Shown here piece by piece: positions 1-5,154 of a stretch of 5,154 bases of DNA (within the stretch, counting starts at the first letter, position 1; each line of letters opens with the position of its first letter). The translations under genes and the position numbers were made by a program. The notes under the pieces are model-generated. The model was not told where the DNA came from. It saw nothing but the letters and a program-made list of their open reading frames with translations, and did not search any database. The DNA comes from Acidimicrobiales bacterium (GTDB lineage Bacteria; Actinomycetota; Acidimicrobiia; Acidimicrobiales; VFJN01), in NCBI GenBank assembly GCA_016936035.1, contig JAFGPU010000051.1:1-5154 (forward strand), in the 5' to 3' direction.

Positions 1-1497
1 GCCAACGGCCAGGATGCACACGTCACCGCCGGCACGGACCTTGCGGGCCGAGAGCCCGGAGCCGACCTCTTCGGTGCCGTCGTCCTCGGGGGGCATGGTC
101 TTGGGCCAGCGGATGACCGCGGGCCCGTCGGTGCACAGCTCGAGGGCGTCGTGCAGCATGATGCCCAGCTCGCGATAGGACGAGGGGGCGAAGATCGTCA
201 TGCCCGGGACCTTGGACAGCAGCACCATGTCGAGCACGCCGTGGTGGCTGGCGCCGTCGTCGCCGGTGATGCCGGCGCGGTCGAGGCAGAACACGACCGG
301 CTGGCCGTGCATGGCCACGTCGAGGTTGACCTGGTCGAACGCCCGGCTGAGGAACGTCGAGTAGATGGCCACCACGGGGCGCAGGCCGCCCATGGCCATG
401 CCGGATGCCGCCGTGACCGCGTGCTGCTCGGCGATGCCCACGTCGAAGAACCGGTCCGGGAACCGCTCCTTGAACGGCAGCAGCCCCGTCGAGTCGGGCA
501 TGGCCGCGGTGATGGCCACCACCTCGGGACGGTGCTCGGCCTCCTTGATGACGGCTTCGGTGAACGCCGCCGTGTAGCTGCCGGGCTTGGCGCCACCGAT
601 GTCGTGGAGGCGCTTGATCGGGTCGTTCTCGGCGGGTGCGTAGCCGCGACCCTTCTGGGTGAGCACGTGCACGACGATCGGGCCGTCGTACTCGCCCGCG
701 TTGCGCAGGGCGCTCTCGAGCCCGGCGATGTCGTGGCCGTCGAACGGGCCGGTGTAGCGCACGCCGAGCATCTCGAAGAACGCCGGCGGCTCGAAGATCT
801 CGCGCACCGCGGCGAGGGCGCCGTCGACGCCGCGCTCGAGGTGCTCGCCCACGACGGGCACCTCGTGGAGCAGGCGGTCGATGCGGGCCCGGTTGCGCAC
901 GTAGCTGGGGTTGAGGCGCAGGCGGCCCAGGCTCTCGCCCAGCTTCGACACGGTGGGGGCGTAGCTGCGGCCGTTGTCGTTGAGGATGATGACGGCACGA
1001 CTGTCGGAGTGGCCGAGGTTGTTGAGCCCCTCGAACGCCATGCCGCCGGTGAGCGACCCGTCGCCGATGACGGCCACCACCCGGCGGTCGTCGACGTGGC
1101 GCACCTTGAACGCCTCGGCCAGCCCGTGGGCGTAGCAGAGGATGGTCGAGGCGTGGCTGTTCTCGATCCAGTCGTGCTCGGACTCTGCCCGGGACGGGTA
1201 GCCCGACAGCCCACCCGCCTTGCGGAGCCCCTCGAACGCCTCGCGGCGCCCGGTGAGCATCTTGTGGACGTAGGCCTGGTGGCCGGTGTCCCACAGGAGC
1301 ACGTCGCGAGGCGAGTCGAACACCCGGTGCATCGCGAGGGTCAGCTCGACCACGCCGAGGTTGGACCCCAGGTGACCGCTGCCGGCGGCCGAGACGGCCT
1401 CGACGACGTGGTCGCGGATCTCGCCGGCCAGCTGATCGAGCTGGTCGTAGGTCAGACCACGCAGGTCTGCCGGGTTGTCGATCGACTCGAGGAGCAT
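1..1497 (-). CDS. dxs: 1-deoxy-D-xylulose-5-phosphate synthase (DXS), 3' end cut by the window edge
   Basis: Thiamine-diphosphate enzyme of the cytosol. It condenses pyruvate with glyceraldehyde 3-phosphate to DXP and CO2, the first step of the MEP isoprenoid pathway and a feed for thiamine and pyridoxal synthesis. The visible 499 residues stay in frame to base 1; family members are about 620-640 residues, so the C-terminal transketolase domain is missing. Motifs seen: SGHLGSNLG (40-48), TGHQAYVHKMLTGR (71-84), ESEHDWIENSHAST (105-118, the form I associate with actinobacterial DXS), ThDP/Mg motif GDGSLTGGMAFEGLNN (145-160) with N175, and the pyrimidine-domain GIAEQHAV with catalytic Glu357. 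DRAGITGDDGASHHG (406-420) carries the His matching E. coli His431. The ATG at 1497-1495 is preceded by GGACGGAG, 8 bases away, and the N-terminus begins just before the conserved LRGL segment, so the start is sound. It diverges from the DUF2332 gene. No key residue is missing in the part seen. Confidence 0.97.
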   Translation of the reverse strand, partial: MLLESIDNPADLRGLTYDQLDQLAGEIRDHVVEAVSAAGSGHLGSNLGVVELTLAMHRVFDSPRDVLLWDTGHQAYVHKMLTGRREAFEGLRKAGGLSGYPSRAESEHDWIENSHASTILCYAHGLAEAFKVRHVDDRRVVAVIGDGSLTGGMAFEGLNNLGHSDSRAVIILNDNGRSYAPTVSKLGESLGRLRLNPSYVRNRARIDRLLHEVPVVGEHLERGVDGALAAVREIFEPPAFFEMLGVRYTGPFDGHDIAGLESALRNAGEYDGPIVVHVLTQKGRGYAPAENDPIKRLHDIGGAKPGSYTAAFTEAVIKEAEHRPEVVAITAAMPDSTGLLPFKERFPDRFFDVGIAEQHAVTAASGMAMGGLRPVVAIYSTFLSRAFDQVNLDVAMHGQPVVFCLDRAGITGDDGASHHGVLDMVLLSKVPGMTIFAPSSYRELGIMLHDALELCTDGPAVIRWPKTMPPEDDGTEEVGSGLSARKVRAGGDVCILAVG

Positions 1498-1526
1498 GCA
1501 GGCGGCTCCGTCCCGTGGGTGGAAAC

Positions 1527-1542
1527 GGGGCCGGACGGCCCC
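1527..1542. repeat. Perfect GC-rich inverted repeat in the dxs leader
   Basis: GGGGCC-GGAC-GGCCCC is a perfect 6-base inverted repeat with a 4-base loop, inside the 116-base divergent spacer and 30 bases upstream of the dxs ATG. On the dxs transcript it would form a stable short hairpin close to the 5' end if the candidate promoter is right. It could be an operator, an mRNA 5' stabiliser or chance in GC-rich DNA. No U-run follows that would make it a standard intrinsic terminator. Confidence 0.4.
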
Positions 1543-1555
1543 AGATCAGCGCCCC

Positions 1556-1561
1556 ACGCTA
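1556..1561 (-). promoter_or_regulatory. Candidate -10 box for dxs
   Basis: TAGCGT read on the minus strand fits the TAnnnT pattern of actinobacterial housekeeping promoters. It would place a transcript start near 1549 and a leader of about 50 bases ahead of the dxs ATG. I see no convincing -35 hexamer 16-18 bases upstream, so this is a weak call based on position and pattern only. Confidence 0.22.
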
Positions 1562-1613
1562 CCGCTCCTGACACCGACACGCCCAGGGGCGGGCCGCCTG
1601 CTAGCACGGGCGC

Positions 1614-2678
1614 GTGCCCGCGCCCCGCGTCCTGCCACTCGACGAGACCCTCGACCACCAGAGCCGGGCCTGCGCCCGGGCGGGATCGTTGCTGTACGCC
1701 GAGGTGCTCGCAGGCGTCGCCGCCGACGTCGAGGCCCAGGGCGTGTGCGCCGACCTCCTGTGCCCACGGGCGGACGAGCCGTTCGCGTCGGCGCTGCCGC
1801 TGCGCTTCCTCGGCGCCGTCCATCGCCTGGTGCTCGACGGTCGGGCGCCGGCTCTCGCCGCGCACTACCCGTCGGCCGGCGGCGAGCCGGGCCCTGGGCT
1901 CGTCGACGACTTCCTGGCCACGGTGGCGGAGCACGCCCCCGCCGTGGAGGCCCGGATGGCGCACGGCGTGCAGACGAACGAGGTCGGGCGCTCGGCGGCG
2001 CTGGCGCCGGCGTACGCGGCGATCGCCCGCCGGTCCGGGCTGCCGCTCCGGGTGCTCGAGCTCGGGGCCAGCGGCGGGCTCAACCTGCGCTGGGACCGCT
2101 ACTGGTACGACACCGGCGTGTCGCACCTCGGTGACCCGGCCAGCCCCGTCCGGTTCGTCGGTGTCTGGCAGGCCGCTGGTGACCTGCCCGACCTGAGCGG
2201 ACCGGTGGAGGTCGCGGAGCGAGCGGGATGCGACCGCCACCCGCTCGACGTCACCACCCACGACGGGCGCCAGACCCTGCGGTCGTACCTGTGGCCAGAC
2301 CAGGTCGAGCGGCGGACCCGGCTCGAGGCGGCGTTCATGGTGGCGGCGCAGGTGCCCGCGCCGGTCGAGCAGTCCGACCTCGGCCGGTGGGCCGAGCGGC
2401 AGCTCGCCGACCCCACACCGGGGATGGCCACCGTGGTGGTCCACTCGATCGTGTGGCAGTACGTCGAGCGCGCCGCGCGCGACCGGCTGCGGGCCGCCCT
2501 GCGGCGGGCCGGCGAGTGGGCGACCCCCGGCGCGCCGGTGGCCTGGTTGCGGTTCGAGCCGGCGGGTCCGGTCGGCGACCTGCGCCTGACGTGGTGGCCG
2601 GGAGGTGACGAGGTCGTGCTGGCCACCGCCGAGTACCACGGCGTGCCGGTGTACTGGGGCGCCCCGCCGCGGCCGTGA
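1614..2678 (+). CDS. DUF2332 family protein, SAM-methyltransferase-like motif, function unknown
   Basis: A 354-residue soluble protein with no signal peptide or membrane segment, near what I recall as the usual length of the DUF2332 family. Family hallmarks in order: an N-terminal helix with SLLYAEVLAGVAADV (25-39), HGVQTNEVGRSAAL (117-130), LELGASGGLNLRWDRYWY (148-165), ERAGCDRHPLDV (202-213), LRSYLWPDQ followed by R and RLEAA (222-240), VVVHSIVWQYV (274-284), WLRFEP (311-316) and AEYHGVPVYW (339-348). The LELGASGGLNL stretch resembles the glycine-rich motif I of class I SAM-dependent methyltransferases, but no substrate or reaction is established for the family as far as I know. The GTG at 1614 is the only reasonable start: an in-frame TAG lies at 1602-1604, and the next candidate would cut into the conserved helix. 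No strong Shine-Dalgarno precedes it, so translation may be weak or nearly leaderless. It is divergent from dxs and convergent with the PAP2 gene, 13 bases between stop codons, so it is probably monocistronic. Confidence 0.93.
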   Translation: MPAPRVLPLDETLDHQSRACARAGSLLYAEVLAGVAADVEAQGVCADLLCPRADEPFASALPLRFLGAVHRLVLDGRAPALAAHYPSAGGEPGPGLVDDFLATVAEHAPAVEARMAHGVQTNEVGRSAALAPAYAAIARRSGLPLRVLELGASGGLNLRWDRYWYDTGVSHLGDPASPVRFVGVWQAAGDLPDLSGPVEVAERAGCDRHPLDVTTHDGRQTLRSYLWPDQVERRTRLEAAFMVAAQVPAPVEQSDLGRWAERQLADPTPGMATVVVHSIVWQYVERAARDRLRAALRRAGEWATPGAPVAWLRFEPAGPVGDLRLTWWPGGDEVVLATAEYHGVPVYWGAPPRP

Positions 2679-2691
2679 CAGGTGGGAGGGC

Positions 2692-3687
2692 TCAGGCGGC
2701 GGCAGGTGTCGGTCGGGCCGGCACGGCGCCCCGCCGCGACTCCCACCACGCCGTCGTGGCGCGAGCGATGAGGTACCCCACTCCCAGGCAGGCGAGGCCG
2801 CCGACGCCGTCGATCCAGTAGTGGTTGCCCGTCACCATGATGTCGAACAGGGTGAGGATCGGGTACGAGATCGCGAGCCAGCGCAGCCACCGGCGGCGCA
2901 TGAGCGGCGCCAGCACGAGCGCGCACCACACCGACCATCCGATGTGCATGCTGGGCATGGCGGCGTACTGGTTGGAGACCGCCGCCATCTCCTCGCTGCC
3001 GAACGACGCCCACCCGCCGTAGACGTCGACGGTGTCGACGTAGCCGAACTCGTCGCACGGCTCCTCGCCGGCGCCGATGCCGCGGGCCTCGAGCTGGTCG
3101 GGCGTCGCGTCCGTGTAGACCTGGCAGCCGCCGTAGATGCCGGGATCGTCGAGCAGGCGGGGCGGCATCAGCGAGAACGTCGCGAACCCGATGAGGGCCA
3201 GCAGCGTGGTGAACGCCAGCGTGTTGCGCCACACGCGATAGCGCTGCGGTGCCTTGCGGAACAGCCACACCAGCGCGAAGGCGGCCACCACGAAGTGGAG
3301 CACGCCGTAGTAGATGTTCCACACCCGGATGAGGCCGTCGAGCGGCAGGTCGAGGTACCACTGCTGCAGCCGGTCCTCGAAGTAGAGGCCGAGGTTGCGC
3401 TGCACCTGGATGACGGCCTTGGCGTGGTGGAAGGCGGGGTCGGGGTCGACGGTGTCGCCGGCTCCGGAGCCGAACTGGTTGCGCACCGCGGAGTACGCCA
3501 GGTACACGAGCACGATGTAGAGCACCTCGCGCCACCACCGCAGCCGGCCCACCGGCCGGTCGCCGTCCGATGGCGCAGCGGGGGCGGCGGCGACGGCCGC
3601 CGGACGGCCGGCCGCGGGGTCGCCGGCGGTGGCGCGGTCGCGGTCGGCGGGGGCGGCGCCCGCCGTGGTCGTGCGGTCGACGATCAT
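2692..3687 (-). CDS. PAP2/Aur1-like integral membrane phosphotransferase or phosphatase
   Basis: A 331-residue membrane protein of the PAP2 superfamily, closest in style to the Aur1/inositol-phosphotransferase branch (PAP2_3). That branch moves or removes phosphate-containing head groups of lipids at the membrane face. Residues 1-45 are an Ala/Pro-rich, probably disordered tail. About six membrane segments follow, near 53-67, 122-143, 155-174, 249-265, 268-286 and 294-312. The catalytic motifs are AAMPSMHIGWS (242-252, His248) and GNHYWIDGVGG (287-297, His289 and Asp293). PPRLL (175-179) precedes the large external loop, as in related proteins; the classical KxxxxxxRP motif is not obvious, as expected for this branch. 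The loop between PPRLL and GYVDTV looks long and holds Cys188 and Cys211. The ATG at 3687-3685 overlaps the TGA of the upstream flippase-like gene as ATGA, with a modest GGTGA 4 bases before it, so translation is probably coupled. The exact lipid substrate cannot be read from the sequence. Confidence 0.9.
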   Translation of the reverse strand: MIVDRTTTAGAAPADRDRATAGDPAAGRPAAVAAAPAAPSDGDRPVGRLRWWREVLYIVLVYLAYSAVRNQFGSGAGDTVDPDPAFHHAKAVIQVQRNLGLYFEDRLQQWYLDLPLDGLIRVWNIYYGVLHFVVAAFALVWLFRKAPQRYRVWRNTLAFTTLLALIGFATFSLMPPRLLDDPGIYGGCQVYTDATPDQLEARGIGAGEEPCDEFGYVDTVDVYGGWASFGSEEMAAVSNQYAAMPSMHIGWSVWCALVLAPLMRRRWLRWLAISYPILTLFDIMVTGNHYWIDGVGGLACLGVGYLIARATTAWWESRRGAVPARPTPAAA

Positions 3688-4652
3688 GCGGTCACCGGCA
3701 CCCGCGGACGGCCACCGGCGGCGAAGGCTGGCGCGCCGAGCAGGCTCACCGCCAGGTTGAGCAGGTAGAGCAGCAGCCCGAGGGCGATCGCCTGGTCGCT
3801 CGCGACGCCGAGCGGGCCGAGGAACAGCACGAACGCACCTTCGCGCACCCCCAGCCCCGACATCGAGATGGGCAGCACCTGGGCGATGAGCACCGCGGGG
3901 AAGAAGGCGAGCAGCGCCGTGAGCCCCGCGGGCCGCAGGCCCAGGGCCTGGGCCGCGGCCACGGCGGCGAGCACCAGCACCAGCTGGTAGGCGAACCCGG
4001 CGACGATGACGTTGGCCGCGGCGCCCGGGTGGGACCGGAGCCGGTCGATGCCCAGGTGGATGGCGCCGAGGAACCGCCGCCAGCCGGCGCGGGTTGCGAA
4101 CCGCCCGCCCACCCGCCGATTGCCCGCTGCCGCGAGCACGGTGCCCAGCAGCACGAGCGTGCCGAGGGCCAGTGTCAGCGCCACCCGGGTGGCGGTGCCG
4201 AGGTGGCGGAGGCCGGGGTTGACGGCGAAGCCGACGACCGTGATGACGGGCAGGACCAGCCAGCCGGTCATGCGCTCGAGCACCACGGACGCGAACGTGC
4301 CCGACGACTCGCCCGTCTCGCGCGACAGGCGGCTGACGCGCAGCACGTCCCCGCCGATGGTGGTGGGGAGCACGTTGGCGACGAACTGGCCGGCGAGGCA
4401 GTGCGACATCAGCCGGGGGAGCCGGCTGCGGATCTCGAGCGCCTCGAGGACCTTCTGCCACCGCAGCGCGGAGAGGGCGATGCCCGCCAGGGTCAGCGCG
4501 GCGGCCACGCCGAGCCACAGGGCCGTCGCCACCGACGGGTCGGGCACGATCTCGCCCAGGTCGAACGACGGCACCTTGGCCATGAGCACGGCGAGCATGA
4601 GGGCGCTGACGGTGAGGCGCACCCCCAATGACACCGCCTGCTTGCGTCTCAC
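3684..4652 (-). CDS. LPG_synthase_TM family (flippase-like) integral membrane protein
   Basis: A 322-residue polytopic membrane protein matching the transmembrane part of lysylphosphatidylglycerol synthases (LPG_synthase_TM, also called UPF0104 or AglD-like). Signatures: LRWQKVLEAL (63-72), then GQFVANVLPTTIGGDVLRVSRL (88-109) and SVVLERMTGWLVLP (122-135), and the late LPISMSGLGVREGAFVLFLG (260-279). Roughly seven or eight hydrophobic segments are seen: near 9-26, 43-63, 130-145, 155-176, 213-238, 245-262 and 272-312, the last long enough for two helices. There is no fused soluble aminoacyl-transfer domain, so it is not a full MprF. Stand-alone members are usually proposed to move or help modify lipid-linked substrates, with little direct proof. 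The GTG start at 4652 has a strong GGAGG 5 bases upstream. Its stop overlaps the start of the PAP2 gene by 4 bases, and the pair forms one operon. A charged RRK at the N-terminus before the first helix suggests a cytoplasmic N-terminus. Confidence 0.93.
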   Translation of the reverse strand: MRRKQAVSLGVRLTVSALMLAVLMAKVPSFDLGEIVPDPSVATALWLGVAAALTLAGIALSALRWQKVLEALEIRSRLPRLMSHCLAGQFVANVLPTTIGGDVLRVSRLSRETGESSGTFASVVLERMTGWLVLPVITVVGFAVNPGLRHLGTATRVALTLALGTLVLLGTVLAAAGNRRVGGRFATRAGWRRFLGAIHLGIDRLRSHPGAAANVIVAGFAYQLVLVLAAVAAAQALGLRPAGLTALLAFFPAVLIAQVLPISMSGLGVREGAFVLFLGPLGVASDQAIALGLLLYLLNLAVSLLGAPAFAAGGRPRVPVTA

Positions 4653-4715
4653 GCCGACCTCCGTAGCGGACGAGCAGGAGCTCCGCGACTCGGACCCTGC
4701 TCTGGACCGCGTGCC

Positions 4716-4721
4716 AGTCTA
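4716..4721 (-). promoter_or_regulatory. Candidate -10 box for the flippase-PAP2 operon
   Basis: TAGACT on the minus strand, within CATAGACT, matches 4 of 6 bases of the consensus -10 box. It would give a leader of roughly 55-60 bases ahead of the GTG at 4652. No recognisable -35 hexamer stands at 16-18 bases. It sits in the most AT-containing patch of the 215-base divergent spacer, which supports the position slightly. Confidence 0.27.
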
Positions 4722-4772
4722 TGGCAGCGTGGCCCGGTGGTCCTCGCGGGTTCTCGTGTGCTGCCGGGGAGG

Positions 4773-4778
4773 TAACGT
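4773..4778 (+). promoter_or_regulatory. Candidate -10 box for the right-edge exported protein
   Basis: TAACGT fits TAnnnT, with a poor TTCTCG at 4751-4756 as a possible -35, 16 bases apart. Transcription would begin near 4785, leaving a leader of about 83 bases that still holds the inverted repeat over the ribosome site. This reading excludes the small upstream ORF at 4777, because that ORF's start would not be transcribed; only one of the two can be right. Confidence 0.22.
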
Positions 4779-4824
4779 GGCGCTCACCACACGCGCTCGG
4801 TGGGCGCGCACGCCGCTCCGGTGA
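4777..4824 (+). CDS. Possible 15-residue leader peptide (upstream ORF)
   Basis: GTG at 4777 opens a 15-codon frame, MALTTRARWARTPLR, ending in TGA at 4822-4824. GGGGAGG at 4766-4772 is a near-perfect Shine-Dalgarno, though the 4-base gap to the GTG is short. The frame differs from that of the gene at 4868. The peptide is arginine-rich (5 of 15) and has no hydrophobic segment. Its stop lies two bases before the 5' arm of an inverted repeat that can cover the downstream ribosome site, which is the reason to list it. A promoter upstream of 4766 is required and I see no good one, so it may be chance. Confidence 0.25.
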   Translation: MALTTRARWARTPLR

Positions 4825-4826
4825 CC

Positions 4827-4863
4827 CGCCTCCTCACTGCCGTCACACACCGTCGAGGAGGCG
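4827..4863 (+). promoter_or_regulatory. Inverted repeat able to sequester the Shine-Dalgarno of the exported-protein gene
   Basis: CGCCTCCTC at 4827-4835 is a perfect reverse complement of GAGGAGGCG at 4855-4863, giving a 9-base stem with a 19-base loop. The 3' arm contains the whole GAGGAGG Shine-Dalgarno (4855-4861), which is spaced 6 bases from the GTG at 4868. In the folded state the ribosome site would be hidden. That the pairing exists is seen directly; that it regulates is inference. It could respond to upstream translation, temperature or a bound factor. Confidence 0.45.
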
Positions 4864-4867
4864 CCCC

Positions 4868-5154
4868 GTGCGTCGCATCCACCGTGCTCTGCTGCTGTCG
4901 TGCATCGTGGCACCCGTCGTGGTCATCATCGTGCCCATGACCGCGTCCGACGCCCCTGACGACCCCGCAGCCCCGCGTGCGACGGGTCTGGCCTCCGCCG
5001 TCTCCGCCACCCGGGCGGCGGGCAGCGCCCGTGTCGAGCTCGCGACCACGGTGGCGGGACCGTCGGGACCGGTCGCCGTGGTGCACCGCGGCGCGTTCGC
5101 GGACGGCGGGGCACGGGCCCGGGCCGAGTCCGACATGTCCCAGGTGGCCGCCGC
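4868..5154 (+). CDS. Exported protein of unknown function, 5' part only
   Basis: The frame from the GTG at 4868 stays open for 95 codons to the right edge. A strong GAGGAGG lies 6 bases upstream. The N-terminus has a basic MRRIHR, then a hydrophobic stretch ALLLSCIVAPVVVIIVP (7-23), and MTASDAPDDPAAP. This fits a Sec signal peptide with cleavage near MTA (24-26), or an uncleaved membrane anchor. Cys12 lies inside the hydrophobic core, too early for a credible lipobox. The following part, with GSARVELATTV (52-62) and a later VVHRGAFADGGARARAESDM (71-90), has the alternating pattern of an early beta-sheet and vaguely recalls LolA/LppX-fold lipid-binding exported proteins of actinobacteria, but this resemblance is too weak for a function. 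It is divergent from the flippase-PAP2 operon, 215 bases apart. Confidence 0.75.
   Translation, partial: MRRIHRALLLSCIVAPVVVIIVPMTASDAPDDPAAPRATGLASAVSATRAAGSARVELATTVAGPSGPVAVVHRGAFADGGARARAESDMSQVAA

Noticed and set aside
151..2196. A 681-codon open frame on the plus strand, antisense to dxs and running on into the DUF2332 gene.
   Set aside because: It is codon-aligned with dxs on the opposite strand. Its stops could arise only where dxs uses TTA, CTA or TCA, codons almost absent in such GC-rich genes. Its protein is a repetitive Ala/His/Val/Asp mix with no domain, and dxs is certain.
2664..2702. A possible bidirectional terminator: CCGCCGC (2664-2670) pairing with GCGGCGG (2696-2702) across the convergent stops.
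   Set aside because: The stem is only 7 bases, the loop is 25 bases and no T-run follows on either strand. GC-rich DNA gives such pairs often, so no terminator is called in the 13-base gap.
2658..2738. A 14-base direct repeat GGCGCCCCGCCGCG (2658-2671 and 2725-2738) flanking the convergent stop codons.
   Set aside because: Both copies lie inside or at the end of well-supported coding sequence and are low-complexity GC strings; no target duplication or mobile element is associated.
2692..4518. A 608-codon minus-strand frame that would fuse an N-terminal extension to the PAP2 protein.
   Set aside because: The added part is an off-frame reading of the flippase-like gene, Arg/Pro/Gly-rich with no membrane pattern. 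The ATG at 3687 in the ATGA overlap gives a protein that begins properly.
4666..4686. A short inverted repeat GCGGA/TCCGC just upstream of the flippase gene's ribosome site.
   Set aside because: Only five base pairs with an 11-base loop, and it does not cover the GGAGG; not distinguishable from chance.
4895..4906. LLSC at residues 9-12 of the exported protein, read as a lipobox.
   Set aside because: The cysteine is in the middle of the hydrophobic stretch, only six residues after the basic N-terminus, and is followed by another eleven mostly hydrophobic residues. A lipobox cysteine should end that stretch.

Overview
The window is a stretch of very GC-rich chromosome, densely coding. Third codon positions are almost always G or C, and three of the five start codons are GTG. 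Together with the DUF2332 gene, the actinobacterial style of the DXS (an 'ENSHAST' motif) and the Aur1-like PAP2 protein, this points to an actinomycete in the broad sense (Actinomycetota). An acidimicrobial lineage is my guess only; nothing here proves it.

Layout, left to right. (1) Bases 1-1497, minus strand: the first 499 codons of dxs (1-deoxy-D-xylulose-5-phosphate synthase, MEP isoprenoid pathway), cut by the left edge. (2) A 116-base divergent spacer with a small perfect inverted repeat and a weak candidate dxs -10 box. (3) Bases 1614-2678, plus strand: a complete DUF2332 protein of unknown function with a glycine-rich SAM-methyltransferase-like motif. (4) Only 13 bases separate its stop from the stop of a convergent two-gene minus-strand operon. 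That operon runs from 4652 to 2692: a stand-alone LPG_synthase_TM (flippase-like) membrane protein, then a PAP2/Aur1-type membrane phosphotransferase, joined by a 4-base ATGA overlap. (5) A 215-base divergent spacer leads to (6), from 4868, the start of an exported protein that runs off the right edge.

The two membrane proteins are the clearest functional unit. Both belong to families that act on lipid phosphates or polyprenyl carriers, and their translational coupling suggests one membrane-lipid or lipid-linked-glycan task. A link to dxs as isoprenoid supplier is possible but is inference from proximity only.

The most unusual sequence signal is in the leader of the right-edge gene. A perfect 9-base complement can bury its very strong Shine-Dalgarno, and a 15-codon upstream reading frame with its own strong ribosome site ends two bases before that complement. 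This layout would suit a translation-coupled switch. No mobile element, CRISPR array, tRNA or rRNA was seen.
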